Below, piece by piece: positions 53,218 to 61,877 of a stretch of DNA of 64,000 nt. The translations under genes were made by a program, and so were the position numbers. How positions within the stretch are numbered: position 1 is the first letter of the stretch; every line of letters starts with the position of its first letter. Under the pieces are notes generated by a model. That model had not been told where the DNA came from. It did not search any database and worked only from the letters and a program-made list of their open reading frames with translations. Source of the DNA: CAYNSB01 sp964399625. GTDB lineage: Bacteria > Planctomycetota > Phycisphaerae > Phycisphaerales > UBA1924. The DNA lies in contig CAYNSB010000004.1 of NCBI GenBank assembly GCA_964399625.1, positions 1 through 64,000 on the forward strand, read 5' to 3'.

Positions 53218-53291
53218 CACAGATCCGTGCCTTACGACGGACGCCAAGGCGATCTTGAGACGAGGCCTCCATCGGTCCTGGCCGCGCGCCG

Positions 53292-53924
53292 ATGATGACG
53301 GCGATGAAGCGCTCCGCACCGACCCAGCACATCGCGATTCTCCGGCGGGCGTATCTCGACGCCATCCTCGCGGGCGACAAGACGATGGAGGCTCGCCTCG
53401 CGATGACCCGCCAGGCGCCCTTCCGACGCGTGCACGCCGGCGATGTGATCTGGCTCAAGGAGTCTTCGGGTCCGTTCCGCGGACGCGCGATCGTCCGCCG
53501 CGTGCGCTTTCTTGACGGCCTCGATCCGGCCGATATCCGGGCCCTTCGCGCCCGCCACGAACACGCGATCCTCGGCGGTCCCGATTTCTGGCGCGCCAAG
53601 CGCCACTCGCGCTGCGCCACGCTCCTGTGGCTCGACCGCATCGATGCCGTCAGCGCCGGGCCGGCGTACAGACACATCCCTGGCGGACGGGCGTGGTATG
53701 TGCTGGGAGCGACGGCGATCGGCAAACGGGGTAACGTTTCGCACAATGGGTGCCGGACCGTCGAAACTCACGAGGTTCGAGGCGACGTGGCCCTGGGCCC
53801 GATGGGGGGCTTTCATGGGCGGCGTGTTGGCGATCTTCGCCGTTTCGAAGGCCATCGCGCGACCTGTGGGCAGCGAGGCTCTGCTGATACCCGGGGCGAT
53901 GCTCATCGCTCTCGATCTGCTTGA
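53292..53924 (+). CDS. ASCH/PUA-like domain protein
   Basis: A 210-residue protein. The first 140 residues look like an ASCH domain (YLDAILAGDKTMEARL, then RVHAGDVIWLKESSGPFRGR), a PUA-like fold that binds RNA or modified nucleosides. The last 60 residues overlap the next gene in another frame and have an atypical composition (many Arg/Gly), so the true end may be earlier or a frameshift may be present. Start alternatives at 53295 and 53304 exist. Function is not assigned. Confidence 0.6.
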   Translation: MMTAMKRSAPTQHIAILRRAYLDAILAGDKTMEARLAMTRQAPFRRVHAGDVIWLKESSGPFRGRAIVRRVRFLDGLDPADIRALRARHEHAILGGPDFWRAKRHSRCATLLWLDRIDAVSAGPAYRHIPGGRAWYVLGATAIGKRGNVSHNGCRTVETHEVRGDVALGPMGGFHGRRVGDLRRFEGHRATCGQRGSADTRGDAHRSRSA

Positions 53925-54150
53925 GTTCCGCCAATCGCGTCGCGGCGCTCAATCGCTCCTGCACAAGCGCTTCGCCGTGTGCTCACAATGTCGCTATTGC
54001 CTGGAATCGCTGGGCGACGCGGGAATCTGCCCCGAGTGCGGGTCGAAGTTCACGCGATCGGAACTCGAATCCGTCTGGCGCCGCAGGTATAAGAGGCACT
54101 TCGAGGGCACGACGCGCATCACCCCGCTGGAAGATCCCGGCGACCGCTGA
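53746..54150 (+). CDS. Small membrane protein with a C-terminal zinc ribbon
   Basis: A 134-residue protein. It begins with two hydrophobic helices (GAFMGGVLAIFAVSKAI and SEALLIPGAMLIALDLLEF). It ends with a four-Cys zinc ribbon (CSQCRYCLESLGDAGICPEC), probably cytoplasmic. Similar small proteins are frequent in planctomycetes and unassigned. It overlaps the ASCH gene by 179 bases in a different frame; a later start at 53815 would cut the overlap to 110. Confidence 0.55.
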   Translation: MGAGPSKLTRFEATWPWARWGAFMGGVLAIFAVSKAIARPVGSEALLIPGAMLIALDLLEFRQSRRGAQSLLHKRFAVCSQCRYCLESLGDAGICPECGSKFTRSELESVWRRRYKRHFEGTTRITPLEDPGDR

Positions 54151-54169
54151 TGCCGCACGACCGAATCGC

Positions 54170-55222
54170 TCACCACTTGAGCACGATCTTCCCGAACTGT
54201 TCGCCCGCCTCGAGTCGCTCGTAGGCCCTGGCCGCCTGCTCCATGGGGAAGACCTGATCGACGGCGGCACGCACCCGCCCGGCGCGGAACAGCGCGGCAA
54301 CCTCGTGGAACTCCTCGTTGCTGCCCATCGTTGACCCGAGCACGCGCAGTTGGTTCCAGAAGATGCGGGCGAGGTCCGTCGTGGCGTCGGGCCCGCTGGT
54401 GCACCCGGGCGTGACGTACGCCCCGCCGCGGGCCAGGCTCTTGATGCAGGCGAGGTGCGTTGCCTTGCCCGAGGAGTCGATCGCCATGTCCACGCCGCGC
54501 TTGTTGGTCCACGCGCGAACGTCCCGCGACCAGTCCTGCCCCGTGTCGAGCACGCCGACATCCGCGCCGAGCTTCTTCGCGCGATCGAGCTTCCACTGGT
54601 GCCGGCTCGTCACCGCGACGGGGCACCCATAGTGCTTCGCGAGCGAGAGTGCGGCCGTCGCAACACCACCGCCGATGCCCGTGATCAGCACGCTCTGCCC
54701 AGGACGCAACTGCCCCTTGGTGATGATCATGGAGTACGCGGTGAGCGCGCAGAGCCCGAACGCGGCGGCCTCGTGCGCGTCGCAGGACTCGGGAACAACG
54801 GCGAGGTTCCCCACCGGCGCGAAGAACCTCTCGCGCATCATGCCGTGGTGATGCTCGCCGATGAGCTGATAGTCGGGCGCAAGGGTCGAGGCGGGCGGGT
54901 CGTCGGGCGCGAGTCGCGGGAGCACGCGCGTCGCCGCGTTGACGATGACGCGCCGCCCGACCCACGCCGCGTCGCCTCCCGGGCCCACCGCCTCGACGAT
55001 CGCGCACGCATCGCACCCCGAGACGCGCGGGTACGCGAGCGTGAGCCCCGGCACGCCCCGACCGACCCACAGGTCCATCTGGTTGAACGCGCTGGCGAGC
55101 GTGCGCAGCCGCGCCTCGCCCGGCGCCGGCTCCCCGCCCCGCTCGAGCTCGGGCCAGTCGCTGACGATGCGGATGTTGGGCGCGACAGGCGTGCCCTGCT
55201 TTGTGACGACGACGGCTCGCAT
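54170..55222 (-). CDS. Zinc-type MDR alcohol dehydrogenase / quinone oxidoreductase
   Basis: A 350-residue medium-chain dehydrogenase. It has a GroES-like N-terminal domain (PRVSGCDACAIVEAVG) and a Rossmann fold (SVLITGIGGGVATAALSLAK) for NAD(P)H. The structural zinc cysteines are not seen, as in the quinone-oxidoreductase branch. The substrate is unknown. It is isolated, convergent with the zinc-ribbon gene and upstream of no co-directional operon partner. Confidence 0.85.
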   Translation of the reverse strand: MRAVVVTKQGTPVAPNIRIVSDWPELERGGEPAPGEARLRTLASAFNQMDLWVGRGVPGLTLAYPRVSGCDACAIVEAVGPGGDAAWVGRRVIVNAATRVLPRLAPDDPPASTLAPDYQLIGEHHHGMMRERFFAPVGNLAVVPESCDAHEAAAFGLCALTAYSMIITKGQLRPGQSVLITGIGGGVATAALSLAKHYGCPVAVTSRHQWKLDRAKKLGADVGVLDTGQDWSRDVRAWTNKRGVDMAIDSSGKATHLACIKSLARGGAYVTPGCTSGPDATTDLARIFWNQLRVLGSTMGSNEEFHEVAALFRAGRVRAAVDQVFPMEQAARAYERLEAGEQFGKIVLKW

Positions 55223-55244
55223 GGATGTAGATTAGCGACGCCCG

Positions 55245-55859
55245 TCAGACGCCGTCAGCCTCGGCCGGCGCCCACCCCTGCTCGGGACGCTTCTTGAGCA
55301 GCCCGAACCAGATCAGGCAGAACACGGGCCAAGCGGCGAAAATCACGCCAAAGCACGCGGTCATGCCCAGGATGATCGGAACGGTCATGAACTTGGCTTG
55401 GGGGTTGTCCGCCTGGGACTTGAGCCACTCCTGGTGAGCGGGCAGCTTCGCGGCAAAGAAGTACCCCATGCTCGCGACCCACATGAGCGCGGATATGGCC
55501 ACGTAGGCCAGGTGCAGCTTCCGCGCCACGGGCTTGCGGTTGATGAGCGTGATACCAGCAACCAGAAGGAGGATCGCCACCGGGAACTGCGAGACGCCCA
55601 GGATGTAGTCCACTACGTCCTTCTGCTGGATCGGCGACTGGTTCTGCATCTGCTGCTGAACCTTCGCCTGCTCCTCCGGGGGCACCATGCCCATCATCGC
55701 GTTCTGGAACAATCCCCCGAGCAGATTGCATCCGTTGCAGATCACTCCGATCGACGCCCAGACGATGCTGATGATGCCCACGACCTTGGGCCACTTGGGC
55801 GGCTCGGAGGGCATCACGATGTCGGCGTGGGTGGGCGGAGCTGCTGGTACCTGTGACAT
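55245..55859 (-). CDS. Predicted four-helix membrane protein
   Basis: A 204-residue integral membrane protein with about four hydrophobic segments (VVGIISIVWASIGVICNG, FPVAILLLVAGITLI, LAYVAISALMWVASMGYFF and a C-terminal one). A Gln/Pro-rich loop (EEQAKVQQQMQNQSPIQQ) lies between the first two. The start at 55859 is preceded by a GGGGA-like site. No family recognised. It is divergent from the HTH gene. Confidence 0.65.
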   Translation of the reverse strand: MSQVPAAPPTHADIVMPSEPPKWPKVVGIISIVWASIGVICNGCNLLGGLFQNAMMGMVPPEEQAKVQQQMQNQSPIQQKDVVDYILGVSQFPVAILLLVAGITLINRKPVARKLHLAYVAISALMWVASMGYFFAAKLPAHQEWLKSQADNPQAKFMTVPIILGMTACFGVIFAAWPVFCLIWFGLLKKRPEQGWAPAEADGV

Positions 55860-56022
55860 GCGATTCCCCGATGTGGACACGTCGCGTCCGAGCCGGCAGT
55901 ATACCGACACGCCCGCGGGTATTGGCACAGTTCCGTGACGCGTTTCATCTTGACGCGCCCGATCTCGATCCCGAGCCCGTTTTTCGAACCCCGCCCCCGC
56001 CCGCCTCGGTACATTGTGCGAC

Positions 56023-56487
56023 GTGAACGAATCTCCTCTCCACGAGCGTCTCCGAGCGGCCGTTGGCAGCCGCTCGTACCGGCACATCGCTGACCTGACC
56101 GGCGTGAACCACGAATCGGTCCGACGGTACCTCTCGGGTCAGGCCCCGTCGGTGGAGTTCCTCGCGGCCCTGTGCAAGGCGCTGGGGATCAGTTCCGACT
56201 GGCTGCTCTGGGGGCGGGGGGCGATGCGCCTGGAGGACGTGCGGGCCTCGGCATTGCGCGAGTCGCCCGCGCCCGACCTGCTCATGGCCCTGGCGCATAC
56301 CGTGGAGGGCCTGCTCGAGCGCGTCGACCGGATCGAGCGCTTCGTGCAGACGATGGAGACGCGGCTCCGGGGCTCGAGCGACCCGGGGACCCCCAACCAT
56401 GAGCACACCCCCGATGTGGTCGTCGCCCAGCGCGTCGCGCACCTCGCCGACGCTCTCCCCCAACGATCACCTCCGCCTCCTCGTTGA
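56023..56487 (+). CDS. Xre-type helix-turn-helix regulator
   Basis: A DNA-binding regulator of 154 residues. The HTH lies in residues 5-60 (SYRHIADLTGVNHESVRRYL, then FLAALCKALGISSDWLLWG). The remainder is a short coiled helix and an unusual His/Pro-rich tail. The GTG start at 56023 is the likely one; TTG at 56014 is possible. It overlaps the next gene by 89 bases in a different frame. Confidence 0.75.
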   Translation: MNESPLHERLRAAVGSRSYRHIADLTGVNHESVRRYLSGQAPSVEFLAALCKALGISSDWLLWGRGAMRLEDVRASALRESPAPDLLMALAHTVEGLLERVDRIERFVQTMETRLRGSSDPGTPNHEHTPDVVVAQRVAHLADALPQRSPPPPR

Positions 56488-56812
56488 GTTCCTTCGCCCG
56501 CTGGGCACGGACCTGGGCCGGCGCTGGCTCGCGGTGCTCATGCTCGTCCCCGAGGGCGAGCGCGAGACTCTCGTCGCCGAGATGGAGCGGCGCGCCACCT
56601 CCGCGTACGCCCCCGTCGCCCAGCCCAAGCCCGGCAAGCGCAAGGCCCGCAAGATCGACACGCGCGCGCAGCCCGAGGCGCTGCACGTCGTTCATCCCCC
56701 GCTGCAGAAGCCCGATTACGTCGAGCAGGTCGAGATCACCTACGCCTCGCCGGATCGTGAGGCCGGAGCGAGCGACGCGGCCCGTCCTCCGGGCAAGCGA
56801 AAGGGCGCGTAG
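56399..56812 (+). CDS. Hypothetical protein overlapping the HTH gene
   Basis: A 137-residue basic protein. Residues 20-60 resemble a helical domain (NDHLRLLVEFLRPLGTDLGR, ending EMERRATSAY). The C-terminal half is Lys/Arg/Pro-rich. Nothing was recognised in it. The start codon ATG at 56399 has a purine-rich stretch before it. It overlaps the HTH gene by 89 bases and may be translationally coupled to it. Confidence 0.5.
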   Translation: MSTPPMWSSPSASRTSPTLSPNDHLRLLVEFLRPLGTDLGRRWLAVLMLVPEGERETLVAEMERRATSAYAPVAQPKPGKRKARKIDTRAQPEALHVVHPPLQKPDYVEQVEITYASPDREAGASDAARPPGKRKGA

Positions 56813-56839
56813 GCCTCGCGTCGCTCGGTACCATTCGCC

Positions 56840-58744
56840 ATGCCCGATCGCCCGAATGCCGCGCCCCGCACCAACGCGACCCTCGTCGCGATTCTGGAGC
56901 GCCTCGCGCGTCTCATGGACGTGCTGGGCGAGGACTCGTTCAAGTCCAGCGCGCACGCGCGCGCCGCACGCGCGATCGAGGGACAGTCCACGGAACTCGC
57001 CACGCTCGCCAACAGCGCCGACGCCAAGGCGGCCAAGAGCGCGCTCATGCAGATCGAGGGCATCGGGCCCAAGATCGCCGACAAGATCCTCGAGTTCTTC
57101 GCCACGGGGCGGATCGGCGAGCACGACGAGCTCGCGGCGAAGGTCCCCGCGGGCGTGCTCGCGATGATGGAGGTGCCCGGGCTCGGGCCCAAGACGGTGC
57201 GCGCGATCTGGCAAACCCTGGGCGTGACGGACCTGGCCGGGGTCAAGAAGGCGATCGACGACGGCTCCATCCTCACGGTTCCGCGGATGGGCGCCAAGGC
57301 CGCCGAGAAGATCAAACAGTCCATCGCCTTCGCGGAGCAAGGGCAGCAGCGTCTGTGGCTGGGTCAGGCGTTGCCCCTGGCCCGGCGCATCGTGGAACTG
57401 CTGTCCAAGGTGCGTGGCGTCGAGCGCGTGGAGTACGCGGGCTCCCTGCGGCGCGGGCGCGAAACGGTCGGCGATCTGGACATCCTCGTGTGCGTGCCCG
57501 CGGGCAAGGACGGCTCGGCGGACGCCAAGGCCGCGCATGCGGCGGGCGAGGCCTTTCGTTCCATGCCCGGAGTCGTGCAGGTGATCTCCGCAGGCGAGGG
57601 CAAGTCATCCATCCGCATCGCCACAAGCACCGACTGGGGCCGCTGGACGCTCGAAGGCGAGCACGGGCAGGCGGCGTCGGGGCCCAGCGTCCAGTGCGAT
57701 CTTCGCGTCATCCCCTCCCCATCGTTCGGCGCGGCCCTCATGTATTTCACCGGCTCCAAGGAGCACAACATCGCGCTGCGCCAGCGATCGCTCGACCGCG
57801 GGCTCACGCTCAATGAGTACGGGCTCTTCCCTCACACCAAGGCGGACGAGGGCAAGCCGCCGCCACAGGAGCGCGGCGTCCGACCTGTCGCAGCCGAGAA
57901 GGAGGAGGACATCTACGCCGCGCTGGAACTTCCGTACCTCCCACCCGAGATCCGTGAATCGCGCGGCGAGCTTGATCTGTCGCAGCCGCCACGCTTGATC
58001 GAGGTTGGGGACATCAAAGCAGAACTGCACGCGCACACGACCGCCTCGGACGGGTCGATGTCGATCGAGGAGCTCGCGTCGCGCGCGAAGGAACGCGGTT
58101 TCCACACGATCGCGGTGACGGACCATTCGCAGTCCTCGTCCATCGCGGGCGGGCTCAAGCCCGATCGCCTCAAACTCCACATCGAGGCCATCCGCAAGAC
58201 GCAGGAGAAGTTCGTGGACCGCTCGGGCAAGCCCACCATCACGATCCTGGCGGGCTCGGAGGTGGACATCCTTGCCGATGGATCGCTCGACTACACGGAC
58301 AAGGTTCTGCGCGAGCTGGATGTGGTCGTCGCGAGCCCCCACGCCGCCCTCTCGCAGGACCCCGAGACCGCCACGAAACGCCTGCTTGCGGCGATCAAGC
58401 ACCCGCTCGTGCACATCCTGGGGCATCCCACGGGCCGTTTGATCAACCGTCGCGCGGGGCTTTCGCCCGACTTGGGCAAGCTGATCGCCAGCGCCCGCGA
58501 GCACAACGTCGCGCTGGAGATCAACGCCCACTGGATGCGTCTGGATCTGCGCGACACCCACGTGCGGGCCGCGATCGACGCCGAATGTCTGATCGCGATC
58601 GATTGCGACGTGCACGCGCCCGAGGACTACGACAACCTCGTGTTCGGCGTGCTGACCGCCCGACGCGGATGGGTGACGCCCGAGCGCTGCGTCAACGCGT
58701 GGCCCGCGAAGAAACTGCACCAGTGGCTCACGTCAAAGCGCTGA
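56840..58744 (+). CDS. polX: Family X DNA polymerase with PHP exonuclease domain
   Basis: A DNA repair polymerase for gap filling, 634 residues. Order: helix-hairpin-helix motifs (MQIEGIGPKIADKILEF, VPGLGPKTVRAIW), polymerase palm with the catalytic aspartates (GSLRRGRETVGDLDILV and QCDLRVI), and a C-terminal PHP phosphoesterase domain with the metal-binding motif AELHAHTTASDGS. The PHP metal sites (LHAH, SEVD, DVHAP) all look intact, so 3'-5' exonuclease activity is likely. It starts 27 bases after the hypothetical gene. Confidence 0.92.
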   Translation: MPDRPNAAPRTNATLVAILERLARLMDVLGEDSFKSSAHARAARAIEGQSTELATLANSADAKAAKSALMQIEGIGPKIADKILEFFATGRIGEHDELAAKVPAGVLAMMEVPGLGPKTVRAIWQTLGVTDLAGVKKAIDDGSILTVPRMGAKAAEKIKQSIAFAEQGQQRLWLGQALPLARRIVELLSKVRGVERVEYAGSLRRGRETVGDLDILVCVPAGKDGSADAKAAHAAGEAFRSMPGVVQVISAGEGKSSIRIATSTDWGRWTLEGEHGQAASGPSVQCDLRVIPSPSFGAALMYFTGSKEHNIALRQRSLDRGLTLNEYGLFPHTKADEGKPPPQERGVRPVAAEKEEDIYAALELPYLPPEIRESRGELDLSQPPRLIEVGDIKAELHAHTTASDGSMSIEELASRAKERGFHTIAVTDHSQSSSIAGGLKPDRLKLHIEAIRKTQEKFVDRSGKPTITILAGSEVDILADGSLDYTDKVLRELDVVVASPHAALSQDPETATKRLLAAIKHPLVHILGHPTGRLINRRAGLSPDLGKLIASAREHNVALEINAHWMRLDLRDTHVRAAIDAECLIAIDCDVHAPEDYDNLVFGVLTARRGWVTPERCVNAWPAKKLHQWLTSKR

Positions 58745-58762
58745 CAGGCCGGCGGGCGAGGC

Positions 58763-59245
58763 TCAGTTCCCCCACCACGCCCACTGCACGTTGAGCAGAG
58801 AGTTCGCGACGATGAGCGCCAGGATCGCCAACTGCACAGGGTCCAGCCCGTGCCGGTCCGGAGTCGCACGCACGCGGCGGGTCGCGATCAACATGCCGAT
58901 CAGGATGACCTGCGCCGCGGCGATGGGCAGGTACTGCTCCAGGTGGTCCGTCACGCCGGGCGTCGGATCGTGCGAGACCGACTGGTAGACCTCCGTCGCG
59001 GCCCAGCCCGCGGCGTTGAAGGGCAGGGCCTGCACGCCCGACTGCACGCGCTCCCACGGCGTCTCGTGCGCGACGGCGGTGGGCATGATGAACACGACCT
59101 GCACGCCCGCGACGAGCGCCCCGACCACCGCCTGCATGCCCACGCCCTGCGCGATCGCGAGCAGCCACGTGCGCGCGCCCGACCACATCAGCGTGATCGC
59201 GGAGGCGATGAGGAGCAGGCCGAGCGTGATGAGCACCGGGTCCAT
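58763..59245 (-). CDS. Small integral membrane protein of unknown function
   Basis: A 160-residue protein with about four membrane helices (LITLGLLLIASAITLMWSGA, QAVVGALVAGVQVVFIMP, AAAQVILIGMLIATRRV, LAILALIVANSLLNVQWAWW). The start at 59245 (MDPVLITLG) has a weak upstream GGAAG site. I do not recognise a family. It is convergent with polX and divergent from ffh. Confidence 0.65.
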   Translation of the reverse strand: MDPVLITLGLLLIASAITLMWSGARTWLLAIAQGVGMQAVVGALVAGVQVVFIMPTAVAHETPWERVQSGVQALPFNAAGWAATEVYQSVSHDPTPGVTDHLEQYLPIAAAQVILIGMLIATRRVRATPDRHGLDPVQLAILALIVANSLLNVQWAWWGN

Positions 59246-59414
59246 GGCGGGGTTCCGTTCTTCCCCAGGTTCCCATGGATATCGGATACGCGGGCACGAT
59301 CTGCAAGCCACAACCCACGCGCGGTTTCCTAGACTACCGCACCAGACCCTCGTCCTTTCCATGCGCCGTCCGAGAACGCACGGCGCGACCCCCCGACACG
59401 CAGAACGAGCCACC

Positions 59415-60995
59415 ATGTTCGAACGCCTCTCCGAGTCCTTCCAGAACGTCTATCGCAAGCTCTCCGGGCAGGCGAGCATCACCGAGGGCAACGTGCGCGA
59501 GTCGCTCGCGGATGTGCGCACGGCGCTGCTCGATGCCGATGTCCACGTGGACGTCGTCGATCACTTCATCGCCGATGTGCTCAAGGACTCCGTCGGGCGC
59601 GACGTGACCAAGAGCCTCAAGCCCGGCGAGGAGATGATCGGCATCATCTACCGGCGCCTCATCGACGTGCTGGGCGGCGCACCGGCGATGAAGAGCGAGG
59701 ACATGGCCGAGCTCGCCGAGACCGCGGCGCAGTCCATCGGCATCCCGCTCCCCAAGCTCAACACGGGCGACTCGCCGATCATGACGATCTCGCCCGGGCC
59801 CACCATCGTCATGATGTGCGGGCTGCAGGGCTCGGGCAAAACGACCACGTGCGGCAAGCTCGCGGCGTACCTGAAGAAACGCGGGCGATCGGTGATGGTC
59901 GCCGCCGCGGACCTGCAGCGCCCCGCCGCCGTGGAGCAGTTGCACACCGTCGCCGACCAGGTGCAGCGCGAGCTGCCCGGCGGAGCGCAGGTGTCGTTCT
60001 ACGGCGAGCCCGACAAGGTCGCGGCGTACGGCAAGGCCGTCGGCGTGGCGGTGGGCGTGTGCCAGCGGGCGCTGCTCGCGGCCCAGAAGGCGGGCGTGGA
60101 CACGCTGATCCTGGACACCGCCGGGCGTCTGCACGTGAACGACGAGCTGATGAACGAGCTGTCCAGCGTGCAGCGGACGCTCAAGCCGCACCACATCTTC
60201 CTCGTCGTGGACGCCATGACCGGGCAGGACGCGGTGAACTCCGCCCGCGCGTTCCACCAGCGCCTCCAGGTCGATGGCGTGATCCTGACCAAGTTCGACT
60301 CCGACACGCGCGGCGGCGCGGCCCTCTCCGTCAAGCAGGTCACCGGCGCGCCCATCAAGTTCATCGGCACGGGCGAGAAGCTCGACGCGATCGACGAGTT
60401 CCACGCCGAGCGCATGGCCGGACGCATCCTGGGCATGGGCGACGTCGTCTCGCTCGTCGAGAAGGCGCAGGAGCAGGTCAGCCAGGAGGAAGCGGAGAAA
60501 CTGCAGGAGAAGCTCGCCAAGGGCGAGATGTCCATGGACGACTTCCTGGGGCAGCTCAAGGCCCTGCGGCGCATGGGCCCGCTCAAGCAGCTCATGGGGC
60601 TGATCCCGGGCGTGGGCGGGGCGCTCAAGAACGCGCAGATCGACGACAAGCAGCTCGATCGCGTGGAGGCGATCATCAACTCCATGACCAAGAAGGAGCG
60701 CGCCAAGCCCGACGTGATCGACCTCTCGCGTCGCAAGCGGATCAGCTCCGGCAGCGGGACCAAGCCCGACGATGTCTCCCTGCTCGTCAAGCAGTTCACG
60801 ACCCTCAACAAGCTCAGCAAGCAGATGGCCGGGCTCGGTGCCATGGGCAAGATGAAGGCGATGACGCAGATGGGCGCCGAGGGCGGCGCGGGGCTGGAGG
60901 GATTGGTCCCGGGAGTGAAGGGGCTGCCCGGCATGGGCGGGCGCGGATCGACCGCGACGCCGAGCGTGAAGAGCAAGTTCAAGAAGCGGCGGTAG
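59415..60995 (+). CDS. ffh: Signal recognition particle protein Ffh
   Basis: Targets nascent membrane proteins to the SecYEG translocon. The NG GTPase domain has GLQGSGKTTTCGKLA, DLQRPAAVEQL, DTAGRL and TKFDSDTRGGAA, all typical. The Met-rich M domain follows (MGPLKQLMGLIPG; KMKAMTQMG), and a Lys-rich tail is present. Length is 526, slightly longer than usual. The start at 59415 matches the family (MFERLSESF). No SRP RNA was detected nearby. Confidence 0.94.
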   Translation: MFERLSESFQNVYRKLSGQASITEGNVRESLADVRTALLDADVHVDVVDHFIADVLKDSVGRDVTKSLKPGEEMIGIIYRRLIDVLGGAPAMKSEDMAELAETAAQSIGIPLPKLNTGDSPIMTISPGPTIVMMCGLQGSGKTTTCGKLAAYLKKRGRSVMVAAADLQRPAAVEQLHTVADQVQRELPGGAQVSFYGEPDKVAAYGKAVGVAVGVCQRALLAAQKAGVDTLILDTAGRLHVNDELMNELSSVQRTLKPHHIFLVVDAMTGQDAVNSARAFHQRLQVDGVILTKFDSDTRGGAALSVKQVTGAPIKFIGTGEKLDAIDEFHAERMAGRILGMGDVVSLVEKAQEQVSQEEAEKLQEKLAKGEMSMDDFLGQLKALRRMGPLKQLMGLIPGVGGALKNAQIDDKQLDRVEAIINSMTKKERAKPDVIDLSRRKRISSGSGTKPDDVSLLVKQFTTLNKLSKQMAGLGAMGKMKAMTQMGAEGGAGLEGLVPGVKGLPGMGGRGSTATPSVKSKFKKRR

Positions 60996-60997
60996 CA

Positions 60998-61012
60998 CGG
61001 CGGGAACCGCCG
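60998..61012 (+). terminator. Weak hairpin after ffh
   Basis: A six-base stem (CGGCGG / CCGCCG) with a three-base loop sits three bases after the ffh stop. No T-run follows, so it may act as a weak terminator or mRNA stabiliser. Confidence 0.3.
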
Positions 61013-61149
61013 AGAATTCCTGCTGCCGACGCTCGCATTCGGGGATCGAAAACAAAATCTGTCGCGGAACCGCAACGGGTGTGGGAGGATGGCGGTACGC
61101 CTGGTGCTTCGGCCGCCGTTCCATTTCGCACGCCCCAGCGGAGCCACCC

Positions 61150-61836
61150 ATGAAGATGCGAACCCTCTCGAGAGTCCGGCCCATGATCGTCGCCGCATCG
61201 ATCGCGGCGCCCAGCGCCGTGAGTGCGCAAACCATCCTGCAGATCAACGACGGCTTCACGTCCACGACCGGCAACTGGACGAGCGTGATCACCGTCGAAG
61301 GACAGTCCGGCTCCTTCATTAGCGTCGGCGGCAATCCCGGCACCTACGCCTCGCTGATCGCGCTCACGTCCCTGAACAATCGCACGGGCACCGGCTTCCA
61401 GTACCGCGGCCCAAGCTCGAACATCCTCCTGGGCTCGCTCAGCGCCCAGATCACGCTCGGCGCGGATCTGAAGCTCACGAGCACGCTCCCGCAGACGCCG
61501 GCGCCCGAGTTCGTCCCCATGATCATCCAGGGCGTGCGCGTCTATACGCCCGCCGCGTTCATTCCCGCGCCGACGATCAACCAGTGGCAGACGATCGCCC
61601 CGGTGACGTTCAACGTTTCGGACTTCACCAACTCCACGGGAATCGCTCTCGATCCGCTGTCATCCGTCACCGTGGGTTTCTGGCTGCGCATGCCCGTGGC
61701 GCCCAACAACACGCCGGGCACTGGGTACGGCGTGGGCGTGGACAACGTCGTGCTCACCGTGATCCCGTCACCGGGCGCGGCTTGCGCGCTCGCGCTGGGC
61801 GCGGCGATGATCACCCGCAGACGCCGATCCCGCTAG
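61150..61836 (+). CDS. Secreted protein with a PEP-CTERM-like C-terminus
   Basis: A 228-residue exported protein. The signal peptide is residues 1-27 (ending SAVSAQ). The mature domain is rich in beta-strand, Thr and Ser with no catalytic motif. The end has IPSPGAACALALGAAMITRR followed by Arg residues, resembling a planctomycete PEP-CTERM sorting signal (P-x-P, hydrophobic stretch, Arg cluster). No exosortase gene is in the window. It lies 154 bases after ffh. Confidence 0.7.
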   Translation: MKMRTLSRVRPMIVAASIAAPSAVSAQTILQINDGFTSTTGNWTSVITVEGQSGSFISVGGNPGTYASLIALTSLNNRTGTGFQYRGPSSNILLGSLSAQITLGADLKLTSTLPQTPAPEFVPMIIQGVRVYTPAAFIPAPTINQWQTIAPVTFNVSDFTNSTGIALDPLSSVTVGFWLRMPVAPNNTPGTGYGVGVDNVVLTVIPSPGAACALALGAAMITRRRRSR

Positions 61837-61877
61837 CCCGTCGCAAGCGGTGAACGACCGAACGCGGCTCGCCGCGC

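Noticed and set aside
59016..59414. N-terminal extension of ffh
   Set aside because: It is antisense to the small membrane protein and is not found in Ffh; the standard start is at 59415.
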